NCBI GenBank assembly: GCA_902613275.1
Contig: CACMGM010000009.1
Span: 1 to 26,127, forward strand
DNA from: an uncultured Alphaproteobacteria bacterium
GTDB taxonomy: Bacteria; Pseudomonadota; Alphaproteobacteria; HIMB59; GCA-002718135
DNA length: 26,127 nucleotides
Direction: 5' to 3'
Below the pieces are notes generated by a model. It saw only the letters and a list, made by a program, of their open reading frames with translations. It ran no database searches and was not told the origin of the DNA. The translations under genes and the position numbers were made by a program. Position 1 is the stretch's first letter, and each line of letters starts with the position of its first letter. Below are positions 15,206-23,627 of the stretch, in pieces.

Positions 15206-15217
15206 TTTGTATACAAA
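15206..15217. promoter_or_regulatory. 12-bp palindrome, candidate GntR-type operator
   Basis: TTTGTATACAAA is a perfect palindrome containing GTATAC, which fits the known half-site pattern of FadR-type GntR regulators. It lies in the 144-base gap between the divergent sulfatase and binding-protein genes, about 40 bases before the latter's ATG. No GntR gene is in the window, so any regulator would act from elsewhere. I saw no convincing -35/-10 pair in this gap. Confidence 0.35.
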
Positions 15218-15243
15218 AAATACATACGATAAATTTATCTTAT

Positions 15244-15248
15244 AGGAG
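15244..15248 (+). promoter_or_regulatory. Shine-Dalgarno that fixes the binding-protein start
   Basis: AGGAG lies 7 bases upstream of the ATG at 15256. It supports that start over the in-frame TTG at 15190, which would add 22 residues in front of a perfect signal peptide. Confidence 0.8.
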
Positions 15249-15255
15249 AAAATAT

Positions 15256-17310
15256 ATGTTAAAAAAAATACTCGTAGCATTGGTATTTTCTTCCGCAATG
15301 TTTGTATGGAGTGGAAGCTCTTTTGCAGGCGGTCATTGCGTAGGCTCAACCATGAGCGACGCATATACTGGCGGAAAATATCCACAGCAATATGAGTTAT
15401 CAGAATACGAAAGTGCAGCTAGTTGTACGATGAAGTTTTCAGAGAACCCAAGTATTGCAAGTATTAATGCAACAATTCAAGGGAACCCAGGAAGTTTACC
15501 TCCGGTTGAGGATAGATTACCTGATGAACCACTTGTTGTAGTGCCATATGAATCAATTGGTAAATATGGAAACACTATTAACTTCTTATCTAATGCAACT
15601 GAAGCTGGTACTTCAGACATGCTATCTACTCGACATGTTAACTTAGTTCGTTTTGCTGATGACTTGTCAACTGTAGTTCCAAATGTTGCAAAAGATTATG
15701 AATGGAATGATGAGTTTACAACTTTAACTTTCATGTTACGAAAAGGTCATAAGTGGTCAAATGGTGAACCTTTTGTAGCTAGAGATGTAGAGTTTTGGTA
15801 CGAAGACTTGATGATGAATCCAAAGATTCGTGAAAAACCATATCCATATCTATTAGTTGGTGGTGAGCCAATGACTGTCGATGTAATTGATGATCAAACT
15901 GTAAGATTTAACTTACCATCTCCTTTTCCTGGCTTACTTGCTACTTTAGCTACATCTTATAACCAAGCTTTTATGCCTTCACATTTCCTAGAACAATTCC
16001 ATCCGGAAATTGATTCAAATGCTGATGCGAATGCACAAGCTTTAGGTTTTGCAGATGGCTGGGATGCTCTAGCTGCTTATTATGGTAACTCAGGTTGGAC
16101 TGATACTCCAACTCCGTTATTAAGAAATCCAGAGTTAGTAGATGGTTTACCATATGCTGCTTATCCTTCTTTAGAAGCTTACATGACTATTGAAGATACT
16201 ACTGAAGGTAGAGTATATGCTGCAAACCCATACTTTTTCCAAGTTGATACAGCTGGGAATCAATTACCATACATTGATTATCAAAATGAGAGATATATCA
16301 ATGAAAATGAAATAAGATTATTGAAACTTGTTAATGGTGAAGTTGATTACAAATCTCAATCTGTACAACTAGAGTCTGCGCCTCAATTATTAGATGGAGC
16401 AGAGTCTGGAGGCTATAATATTCAAATTAACCCTGGTTGTGGAGCAGCACTATTTAGCTTCAACGTCACTCACCCAGACTTAGAAAAACGTAAAGTTTAC
16501 GGTGATATTCGTTTCCGTCAAGCAATGTCAATTGCTCTAGATAGAAATGAAATTAACGATGTTGCTTACTATGGTATGGGTGTTGTAGAGCAGTTCACAG
16601 GTATGTCACCAGCTCCTGATTTCGTACGTGAAGATATGAAAATGTATATGACTCAATATGATCCAGATGGTGCTAAAGCACTTCTAGATGAAGTTGGTCT
16701 TAAGGACGTTGACGGTGATGGCTTTAGAGAACTCCCTAACGGAGAGCCTTTTGCTATGAACATTGACTATGCTACTCAAGGTATAGGTGGTGTAGAAGTT
16801 GAGTTAGTTGCTCGTATGTGGAACGATGTAGGAGTTAAAACTTCTTTTAAAGAGGTAACTCCTGATGAATATCGTGGTTCACAATCTTCAAATGCATTGG
16901 ATGTCCATGCATGGGATAAAGGTCAACCATTAGCAATTATTGCAGGTGATCCTGAAACATTCAAAGCGCCTTTTGGAAACTACTTTAACCATACGCAAGG
17001 AATGTTGTGGGCAGCTTACATTGATAGTAACGGTGATGAAGGTGTGGAACCTCCTCAATGGGTTTACGATTTAAGTGATGGTATTGATAAATTTCAATCA
17101 TATGCTTTAGGTACACCTGAATCAAATGAGTGGGGTGAAAAAATTACAACAATGTTAACAGAGCAAACTTTGTTAATTGGAACTGTAAAAGCACCTTTTC
17201 CAACATATCATAGGAATGCTTTGAAAAACTTTACACAATTCAAAACAACTTCTTATGAATATTATAGAACTTATCCATATTTAGCCACTCAGTGGTGGTT
17301 AGACGAATAA
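15256..17310 (+). CDS. ABC transporter family-5 (Opp/Dpp-type) substrate-binding protein
   Basis: This protein of 684 residues is longer than typical DppA/OppA (about 530). Residues 1-24 are a Sec signal peptide ending SFA, giving a mature start GGHCVG. Family-5 features include the KDYEWNDEFTTLTFMLRKGHKWSNGEPF block, VIDDQTVRFNLPSPFP, RFRQAMSIALDRNEIND, and a Ca-loop-like DVDGDGFRELPNGEPF. The extra length is spread through the N-terminal segment and the DAWA-like region after the FLEQFHP segment. It should bind a peptide, glycoside or oligosaccharide in the periplasm and deliver it to the two permeases that follow. The downstream genes are sugar enzymes, so a carbohydrate ligand is favoured by context. 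A strong hairpin follows the gene. A/T content is similar to the neighbours; no sign of recent transfer. Confidence 0.92.
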   Translation: MLKKILVALVFSSAMFVWSGSSFAGGHCVGSTMSDAYTGGKYPQQYELSEYESAASCTMKFSENPSIASINATIQGNPGSLPPVEDRLPDEPLVVVPYESIGKYGNTINFLSNATEAGTSDMLSTRHVNLVRFADDLSTVVPNVAKDYEWNDEFTTLTFMLRKGHKWSNGEPFVARDVEFWYEDLMMNPKIREKPYPYLLVGGEPMTVDVIDDQTVRFNLPSPFPGLLATLATSYNQAFMPSHFLEQFHPEIDSNADANAQALGFADGWDALAAYYGNSGWTDTPTPLLRNPELVDGLPYAAYPSLEAYMTIEDTTEGRVYAANPYFFQVDTAGNQLPYIDYQNERYINENEIRLLKLVNGEVDYKSQSVQLESAPQLLDGAESGGYNIQINPGCGAALFSFNVTHPDLEKRKVYGDIRFRQAMSIALDRNEINDVAYYGMGVVEQFTGMSPAPDFVREDMKMYMTQYDPDGAKALLDEVGLKDVDGDGFRELPNGEPFAMNIDYATQGIGGVEVELVARMWNDVGVKTSFKEVTPDEYRGSQSSNALDVHAWDKGQPLAIIAGDPETFKAPFGNYFNHTQGMLWAAYIDSNGDEGVEPPQWVYDLSDGIDKFQSYALGTPESNEWGEKITTMLTEQTLLIGTVKAPFPTYHRNALKNFTQFKTTSYEYYRTYPYLATQWWLDE

Positions 17311-17329
17311 GTCAACTATAAATATACTT

Positions 17330-17365
17330 AAAAGCGGCAATTTTTTATTGCCGCTTTTCTTTTTT
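17330..17365 (+). terminator. Intrinsic terminator/attenuator after the family-5 binding-protein gene
   Basis: A perfect 12-base stem (AAAAGCGGCAAT / ATTGCCGCTTTT) with a 5-base T loop is followed by a T-rich tail. It sits in the 91-base gap before the first permease, the same arrangement as in the other ABC operon, and should reduce but not stop permease expression. Confidence 0.85.
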
Positions 17366-17401
17366 CTTCTATTCTTAAAAAACAATTAGAAGAATCATGC
17401 T

Positions 17402-18415
17402 ATGATTAATTTTGTTCAATTTACATTTACAAGAGCATTTTTAGCTATTGTAACTTTATTAATTGTTTGTTTTATAGTTTTTTCTTTAATGGAATTAGTA
17501 CCTGGAACGTGTGCTGAAAGATATTTAGCTTTTAAAAATACTCAGGGCTCACAAATTACTTATGAAGATATTGAAGCAGAAAAAATTCGCTTAGGCTTAG
17601 ATAAACCATTCCTTTATAGATATGGAAAGTGGATTTCTGACATTGTTATCAATCAAGATTTTGGTGATAGTTGTATTCTAAGAATGAATATTAATGAATT
17701 ATTAAGTGGAAGATTTACTTTATCTCTAACCATATGTTTAGTAGCATTAATATTTTCATATTTAATTGCTATACCAGTAGGAATTATTTCAGCCACGACA
17801 AAATATGCATCATTAGATAACACTCTAAAGTTTGTTAGTTACCTTGGCATAGCATTGCCAAATTTTTTAGTAGCACTTTGTATAATGCTTTTTATGACAA
17901 TCTATTACGGAGATACAATGACAGGTTTATTTTCTCAAGAATATGAAAATGAATCTTGGTCGTCAGCAAAGTTAATGGATTTTCTAAGCAGAGCATGGTT
18001 ACCAATTTTTGTATTAGGTTGGAACGCAACTGCGTTTGCACTTCAAACTGTGAGAGCGCTTATGTTAGATGAAAATGATAAGCTATATGTAATGGCTGCA
18101 AGAGCAAGAGGTGTATCAGGTATGAGTTTGCTTTGGCGATATCCAGCTAAGCATTCACTAGGTCCTGTTATAAATTCAATAGGATTTGATTTAAATAGAA
18201 TTTTTAGTGCACTTCCAATAGTTGCTCTGATTTTAATTTTGACTGAGGCAGGAGCTTTATTAATAGAAGCTTTGGCTAGATCAAATGATCAGCAACTAGC
18301 TGGAGCAATAATATTTTTACTTACTGCAACAATCGTTTTGGTTAATTTTGTTACAGATATAATTTTAGCAATAATGGATCCAAGAATAAGAAAAGGGGTT
18401 ATGGGTGGAGGCTAA
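17402..18415 (+). CDS. Opp/Dpp-type ABC permease, DppB-like
   Basis: This 337-residue inner-membrane protein starts with a typical first helix (about 10-32, ending LVPGTCAE), followed by the segment EKIRLGLDKPFLYRYGKWI that marks DppB-type permeases. Five further helices follow. The cytoplasmic coupling loop is near residues 230-255 (VMAARARGVSGMSLLWRYPAKHS). It forms a heterodimer with the next permease, which its 3' end overlaps by 11 bases. The start is the ATG 8-9 bases after an AGAAGAA purine stretch. Its sequence gives no substrate; the channel is typical of transporters of peptides, nickel, opines and oligosaccharides. Confidence 0.92.
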   Translation: MINFVQFTFTRAFLAIVTLLIVCFIVFSLMELVPGTCAERYLAFKNTQGSQITYEDIEAEKIRLGLDKPFLYRYGKWISDIVINQDFGDSCILRMNINELLSGRFTLSLTICLVALIFSYLIAIPVGIISATTKYASLDNTLKFVSYLGIALPNFLVALCIMLFMTIYYGDTMTGLFSQEYENESWSSAKLMDFLSRAWLPIFVLGWNATAFALQTVRALMLDENDKLYVMAARARGVSGMSLLWRYPAKHSLGPVINSIGFDLNRIFSALPIVALILILTEAGALLIEALARSNDQQLAGAIIFLLTATIVLVNFVTDIILAIMDPRIRKGVMGGG

Positions 18416-19568
18416 TTCAAGTAAAAAAGAAGCTTACTATACTGCTACCCAAATGCAGTTAGTTAGAACTCGTTTTTTTGGAAATAAATCAGCGATGATT
18501 GCGGGTTCAATTTTACTTTTTATGATAGTATGCAGTCTATTTTCAGACTTCTTATCACCTTATGATCCGACTATTAACGGGCGTGACAAAGACTACGAAA
18601 ATGGTGCTCCTCAAATACCTATGTTCTGGGATGAAAATGGATTTTCACCAAGACCGTTTCTTCACACATTAACAAAATATAGAGGTGCAGATACAAATTT
18701 TAGATGGGTCTATAAAACTGATACTGAAAAAAGAAGATATGTTTATTTTTTTGTAAAAGGTTGGGAATACAAAGTATTTGATTTTAAAATTAATCTTCCA
18801 GGTAAGATATTAGATTTTAAAATTCCAGGATTTAAATTTCATACTCATTTATTTGGAGTAGACGAAGGCGGTATTCATCTTTTTGGTACTGACAAGGCTG
18901 GTAAAGATTTATTTAGTAGAACACTTAGTGCCATTTATGTTTCACTTGCAGTAGGGACTCTCGGCGTATTTATATCATTTGTTTTGTCATTAATTATTGG
19001 AGGTATATCCGGATATTACGGTGGTTGGATAGACAGTTTACTTCAAATGTTTACAGACGCAATTAGAACTGTGCCTCCAATACCCTTATTTATGTGTCTT
19101 GCAGCATTTGCTCCATTAGAATGGAGTTCAGAACTTCGATTTTTCTTCATATCTTGTTTGTTAGGATTGATTTCTTGGCCAACATTGGCAAGAAGAGTCA
19201 GAACTCATTTACTTAGTGAAAGAAGTCAAGAGTATATATTGGCTGCAAAATTATGTGGAGCATCTTCAACACACATAATTATAAGACATTTATTACCAAG
19301 CTTCACTAGCTACATAATTGTAGATTTAGTAATTAGTTTTCCATACATGTTACTATCTGAAACTGCTCTTAGTTTTATTGGATTAGGATTAAGAGAGCCT
19401 GTGAATTCTTTAGGTGTACTTTTACAAAATGCAACTAAAGCAGATGTACTTCTCAATTATCAATGGTACTTTATACCTGTTTTTTTTCTAGTAGTTTTAA
19501 TACTTACTTTTGTCTACGTTGGTGATGGATTAAGAGATGCTGCTGATCCACATAAGATAAATAAATGA
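18405..19568 (+). CDS. Opp/Dpp-type ABC permease, DppC-like with long periplasmic insert
   Basis: This 387-residue inner-membrane protein is about 90 residues longer than a usual DppC. The start is a GTG at 18405, with AAGGGG at 18393-18398 as Shine-Dalgarno, inside the preceding gene. Helix 1 (about 30-47) is followed by the extra segment (about 55-150), rich in aromatic and charged residues. The normal pre-helix motif HLFGTDKAGKDLFSR (158-172) then follows, preceded by a near copy (HLFGVDEGG, 148-156). The coupling loop is near 278-305 (EYILAAKLCGASSTHIIIRH). The stop overlaps the next gene by 4 bases (ATGA). The long insert recalls YejE-type permeases, which also have large binding proteins, so a bulky ligand is plausible. 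Confidence 0.9.
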   Translation: MEANSSKKEAYYTATQMQLVRTRFFGNKSAMIAGSILLFMIVCSLFSDFLSPYDPTINGRDKDYENGAPQIPMFWDENGFSPRPFLHTLTKYRGADTNFRWVYKTDTEKRRYVYFFVKGWEYKVFDFKINLPGKILDFKIPGFKFHTHLFGVDEGGIHLFGTDKAGKDLFSRTLSAIYVSLAVGTLGVFISFVLSLIIGGISGYYGGWIDSLLQMFTDAIRTVPPIPLFMCLAAFAPLEWSSELRFFFISCLLGLISWPTLARRVRTHLLSERSQEYILAAKLCGASSTHIIIRHLLPSFTSYIIVDLVISFPYMLLSETALSFIGLGLREPVNSLGVLLQNATKADVLLNYQWYFIPVFFLVVLILTFVYVGDGLRDAADPHKINK

Positions 19569-20554
19569 GTCATTTATTAGAAGTTAAAAATTTAGATGTT
19601 AAATTTGATACTGATGAAGGTCGAATAACAGCAGTAGAAAATATATCCCTCTCCGTTGATCAAGGTGAAGTCCTTGGAATTGTTGGTGAGTCAGGATCTG
19701 GAAAGTCTGTTACTGCAAAATCAATAATGCAACTAAATCCAGGAAATACTTCATATAACGAAGATGCAGAAATAATATTGGATAACGAAAACGTTCTTCA
19801 ATTTACTTCTAAACAAGACTTAAAAAAAATTAGAGGTGGTAAAGTATCAATGATTTTTCAAGAGCCTATGGCAAGTTTTGCTCCAGCAATAAAAATTGGA
19901 GTCCAAATGGTTGAGCAATTATTAATTCATAAAAATATTAATAAAGATGAGGCAAAATCTATATCTATAAATATGCTTAAAAGAGTAGGGATTGCTGATG
20001 CAGAAAAAAGGTTTAATCAATATGCATTTGAATTATCTGGAGGAATGAGACAAAGAGCTATGATAGCAATGGCATTATCAACAATGCCTAAACTATTATT
20101 AGCAGATGAACCAACAACAGCATTAGATGTTACAATTCAAGCCCAAGTAATCAATTTGATTAAAGATATTATAAAAGAATACCAAATGGGAGTAATTTTT
20201 ATAACTCATGATTTAGGTGTTATTGCTCAAGTAGCAGATCATGTAGCAGTTATGTATTTAGGTAGTGTAGTAGAAAAAGGTCCTGTAAATGAAATTCTTA
20301 AAAATCCAAAACATCCATATACTAAAGGATTACTCGCAGCGTTGCCTGATATAAATAATTTAGATGAGCCACTAAAACCCATACCAGGTAATATACCCAG
20401 TCCTTTAGATAGACCAACAGGATGTGTGTTTAGAACCAGATGCCCTCACCATAATCCAGAAGGCAAAGACGGTAAAATAAAAATGAAATTAATTGAGATT
20501 GAGTCTGGTCATTGGGTCGATCAGTGTGGAATTAAGTGTGGTCAAAATGGGTGA
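19565..20554 (+). CDS. Opp/Dpp-type ABC ATPase, DppD-like
   Basis: This 329-residue ABC ATPase is complete. Walker A GESGSGKS is at 41-48, the Q-loop Gln is Q99, the signature LSGGM at 157-161, Walker B LLLADEP at 177-183, and the switch His is H215. The C-terminal oligopeptide-transporter domain with GCVFRTRCPHHNPEG and a final Cys pair follows. It powers the two permeases as a heterodimer with the next ATPase. The ATG overlaps the DppC-like stop by 4 bases. The segment after the Q-loop reads SFAPAIKIG rather than the usual SLNP-type block, a small deviation with no clear meaning. Confidence 0.95.
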   Translation: MSHLLEVKNLDVKFDTDEGRITAVENISLSVDQGEVLGIVGESGSGKSVTAKSIMQLNPGNTSYNEDAEIILDNENVLQFTSKQDLKKIRGGKVSMIFQEPMASFAPAIKIGVQMVEQLLIHKNINKDEAKSISINMLKRVGIADAEKRFNQYAFELSGGMRQRAMIAMALSTMPKLLLADEPTTALDVTIQAQVINLIKDIIKEYQMGVIFITHDLGVIAQVADHVAVMYLGSVVEKGPVNEILKNPKHPYTKGLLAALPDINNLDEPLKPIPGNIPSPLDRPTGCVFRTRCPHHNPEGKDGKIKMKLIEIESGHWVDQCGIKCGQNG

Positions 20555-21533
20555 TAATTTAATTTCAGTAAATAATGTTTCAGTAAATTTTGATTATCAA
20601 GAAAATTTTATTTCAAAAAAACAAAAAATACATGCTGTAAACAATATCAATATCAAAATTAAAAAAGGATCTTTTTTTGGTTTAGTGGGCGAATCTGGTT
20701 CAGGAAAAACTACTCTTGGTAGAGCAATACTTGGAGCTAATAAAATTAGTTCTGGAAATGTTATTTTTCATGACGATGAAAGAGATTATGATTTAACAGA
20801 TATGAACAAACAAGATTTAAAAGAATATAGAAAAAAAGCTCAATTAATTTTTCAAGATCCTTATGCTGCTTTAAGTCCAAGAATGACAGTGAGGGATATT
20901 ATTGCAGAGCCTTTAGAAGTAATGAAAATAACAAACTCAAGACAAGAAACTGATGAAAGAGTAAGAGACATTGCTTCAAAATGTAGATTAAATATTGAGC
21001 ATTTAAGAAGATTTCCCCATGCATTTTCTGGAGGACAAAGACAAAGAATATCAATTGCAAGAGCCTTAGTAAGTAATCCAAAATTTATAGTAGCAGACGA
21101 AAGTGTTGCTGCTTTAGATGTATCAATACAAGCAGATATATTAAATCTTTTAAAACAACTTCAAACTGAGCTTAACCTAACTTATTTATTCATAAGTCAT
21201 GATTTAAGTGTAGTAGCTCATGTATGTGATGTTGTTGCAGTTATGTATTTGGGGAACATAGTTGAAATGGGACCCTCAAGAGAATTATTTAAGAACCCAA
21301 AACATTCTTACACAAAGGCACTATTATCTTCTATTCCATCAATTGATCCAGAGAAAAGATCTGAGGCTATAGAACTAAAGGGAGAAATTCCTAGTGCATT
21401 AAATCCACCTCCAGGTTGTGTATTTAGAACCAGATGTCCTAATCCTGGAGTAGATTGCAAAGGTGGAGAAATAAAAATGGGCCTTATTGAAGTTGAACCA
21501 GGTCACTGGGTCGATAGGTGTTGTGCTCTATAA
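20547..21533 (+). CDS. Opp/Dpp-type ABC ATPase, DppF-like
   Basis: This 328-residue protein is taken from the ATG at 20547; a longer reading from 20493 would overlap the previous gene by 62 bases and adds residues unlike the family. Walker A GESGSGKT is at 48-55, Q103 in the Q-loop, signature FSGGQ at 160-164 (usual for this subfamily), Walker B FIVADES at 180-186, and H218. Its C-terminal domain (GCVFRTRCPNPGVDC ... PGHWVDRC) closely resembles that of its partner. It completes the transporter, so this system has all five parts. The overlap with the previous stop is 8 bases. Only 16 bases follow before the first oxidoreductase gene, so transport and metabolism appear linked. Confidence 0.94.
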   Translation: MGDNLISVNNVSVNFDYQENFISKKQKIHAVNNINIKIKKGSFFGLVGESGSGKTTLGRAILGANKISSGNVIFHDDERDYDLTDMNKQDLKEYRKKAQLIFQDPYAALSPRMTVRDIIAEPLEVMKITNSRQETDERVRDIASKCRLNIEHLRRFPHAFSGGQRQRISIARALVSNPKFIVADESVAALDVSIQADILNLLKQLQTELNLTYLFISHDLSVVAHVCDVVAVMYLGNIVEMGPSRELFKNPKHSYTKALLSSIPSIDPEKRSEAIELKGEIPSALNPPPGCVFRTRCPNPGVDCKGGEIKMGLIEVEPGHWVDRCCAL

Positions 21534-21549
21534 GTAGTTTTTATCTGTA

Positions 21550-22539
21550 ATGAAAAATATAGCATTTATTGGAACCTCACATATTCATACACCAAATTTT
21601 ATTTCTAAGGTTATTTCAAACATCAAAATTAATTGTATTGGTGTTTGGGACAAAGACAAGAATAGGTCAAAAAGCGACTCTGATAAACTGCAATGTAAGA
21701 ATTATGATAACTATGTTGATTTATTGAAAGAACCTAATTTAGATGGTGTTATAGTATGTTCAGAAACTAATTTGCACTATGAATTAGTTAAAAAAATTAC
21801 CGAGAATAAAAAACACTGTTTTATTGAAAAACCTTTGGGGATAGGAAAAAAAGACTCTTTTGAAATGGCAAATCTTATTGAGTCTTCAAAAATTCTTTTT
21901 CAAACTGGATATTTTATGAGAAGCAATCCTGTTTACATAAAGCTTAAACAATTAATTACTGCTAATTATTTTGGCGAAATTTCAAGAATTCGACTCGTTA
22001 ATTGTCACGATGGTATTATGAGGGATATTTTCAAAAACTATCAATGGATGACAGATCCTAAAGTTGCAGGAGTCGGAGCTTTTGGTGATTTAGGAACACA
22101 TGTTTTAGATCTTCTTTTATGGTTTTTTTCTGATGTTGAGTCTGTGAGCGCAACCTTTACAAAAGTATATAATCAATATCCAGATTGTGAAGAAAGTGGA
22201 GAAGCTTTAATAAAATTTAAAAGCGGGTTGATAGCTAGTATTGCTGCGGGATGGATAGATATAGCGCAGCCGTATACTATTTTTTTAAGTGGAACAAAAG
22301 CTCACGCAAGAACAACAAGTGAGCAATTAATTATAAACGAAAATAAGGAAGGTAAAAAAATAGAAAGAATAGAAGAAAATTTACCAGAAACATTGCCTCA
22401 TGCATTTGATTTGTTTCTCAATTCATTAATTGATAACAATACTAAAAATCTAGTTACTCCTACAGAAGCAGCATTGAGAAGTAGTATAATGGAATCAATT
22501 TACCAATCAGAAAAAGAAAAAAAATGGATAAATATCTAA
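21550..22539 (+). CDS. Gfo/Idh/MocA-family oxidoreductase (first of two)
   Basis: This 329-residue protein has an N-terminal Rossmann domain (about 1-120) and the C-terminal alpha/beta domain. The EKPLG motif with K94 and the DLGTHVLDLLLWF block (after GVGAFG) are typical catalytic features. The nucleotide-binding loop is unusual: IGTSHIHTPNF instead of a GxGxxG/A pattern. Members oxidise or reduce sugars, inositols and sugar acids with NAD(P), and some of this fold hydrolyse glycosides by transient oxidation. No Shine-Dalgarno is visible. It follows the ABC ATPases by 16 bases and precedes a second family member by 16 bases, so it probably works on the imported compound. Confidence 0.88.
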   Translation: MKNIAFIGTSHIHTPNFISKVISNIKINCIGVWDKDKNRSKSDSDKLQCKNYDNYVDLLKEPNLDGVIVCSETNLHYELVKKITENKKHCFIEKPLGIGKKDSFEMANLIESSKILFQTGYFMRSNPVYIKLKQLITANYFGEISRIRLVNCHDGIMRDIFKNYQWMTDPKVAGVGAFGDLGTHVLDLLLWFFSDVESVSATFTKVYNQYPDCEESGEALIKFKSGLIASIAAGWIDIAQPYTIFLSGTKAHARTTSEQLIINENKEGKKIERIEENLPETLPHAFDLFLNSLIDNNTKNLVTPTEAALRSSIMESIYQSEKEKKWINI

Positions 22540-22555
22540 ATTAAAAAATATAATT

Positions 22556-23614
22556 ATGGGTAAAATAAAAGTTGGCATTATTGGCATTGGGGGTATTGCA
22601 AAGTTACATGTACCTGGTTGGCGCATGTCAGAACATGCAGAATTAATAGCAGGTTCCGATATTAATAATTCTATTCTTGAAGATTGGGGCAATATAAATC
22701 AAATAAAAAAATTATATCTTGATCCCTTAGATATGATTAATGACCCAGATATAGATGTAATAGATATTTGTGCGCCTAATAACTATCATTGTGATTTAGC
22801 AATTAAAGCAATGCAAGCAGGCAAAGATGTTTTATGTGAAAAACCCTTAGCTCCAAATGCCTCACAAATAAAAAAAATGATTGAAGTAAGAGATCAAACG
22901 AAAAAAAAATTAATGTGTGCTCAACACTTTAGGTTCAGAAAAGATTCTCAATTAATAAAAGATCAATCCAAATCAATTGGTTCGATATATCATGCACGCT
23001 CTTGGATGCTTAGAAGAAATTTTTTACCAGTCTCACTTGGTTTTTTAAAAAAAGAAAATTCAGGAGGAGGGCCTTGTATTGATATAGGGGTGCACGTATT
23101 AGATTTAACTCTTTGGTTTATGAACAATCCAGAACCACTTTCTGTGACGGGTGTGTCAAAAACAGAATTAGCAAAGCAGCCAAATTCTTTTAGTTACAAT
23201 GGAGAGTACGATAAGGAAGCAATGAACGTTGAAGATTTTGCAGCTGCGTTTGTTAGGTTTAAAAATGGTGCAACTTTGATGCTTGAAGTATCATGGATGC
23301 TTCATCATAAACTACCAGAAGATAAAATAGAAGATATGCAAGTATGGTTATACGGAAGAGAAGCTGGTTTGCATTGGCCTAATTGTGAGATTATAAAAAA
23401 TGATATCAATTCTCAAACTCACATAACTAAAAAAATTGAAGGAAATTTAAAAGACACTATTGAACCTCATGCCAAAGAATGTATCGAGTTTGCAGAGTTT
23501 GTTGCAAACGATCAACCAGTTACTATTCCGGCTGAACACTCTCTACAAGTAATGAAAATTTTAGATGGAATCTATAAAAGTCAAGAAGTAGGAAAAGAAA
23601 TTATTTTAGAATAA
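22556..23614 (+). CDS. Gfo/Idh/MocA-family oxidoreductase (second of two)
   Basis: This 352-residue protein has the standard dinucleotide-binding start GIIGIGGIAKLH (7-18), an EKPLAPNA motif with K96, and the GPCIDIGVHVLDLTLWFM block. These match sugar and inositol dehydrogenases of the family. It is only distantly similar to the preceding gene, so the pair are probably successive or partner enzymes rather than a recent duplication. A C-terminal segment (EDMQVWLYGREAGLHWP) resembles the substrate-facing sheet of family members. Reaction direction and substrate are unknown. The operon position with a mutarotase and an Opp-type transporter suggests a hexose-like substrate or glycoside. Confidence 0.92.
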   Translation: MGKIKVGIIGIGGIAKLHVPGWRMSEHAELIAGSDINNSILEDWGNINQIKKLYLDPLDMINDPDIDVIDICAPNNYHCDLAIKAMQAGKDVLCEKPLAPNASQIKKMIEVRDQTKKKLMCAQHFRFRKDSQLIKDQSKSIGSIYHARSWMLRRNFLPVSLGFLKKENSGGGPCIDIGVHVLDLTLWFMNNPEPLSVTGVSKTELAKQPNSFSYNGEYDKEAMNVEDFAAAFVRFKNGATLMLEVSWMLHHKLPEDKIEDMQVWLYGREAGLHWPNCEIIKNDINSQTHITKKIEGNLKDTIEPHAKECIEFAEFVANDQPVTIPAEHSLQVMKILDGIYKSQEVGKEIILE

Positions 23615-23627
23615 TAGATTATGATTA

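Noticed and set aside
15190..15255. A 22-residue N-terminal extension of the family-5 binding protein from a TTG
   Set aside because: The ATG at 15256 has AGGAG at the right distance and begins a perfect signal peptide; the extension would bury it.
20493..20546. An 18-residue N-terminal extension of the second Opp-type ATPase
   Set aside because: It overlaps the preceding gene by 62 bases and is unlike family N-termini; the ATG at 20547 gives a normal start with an 8-base overlap.
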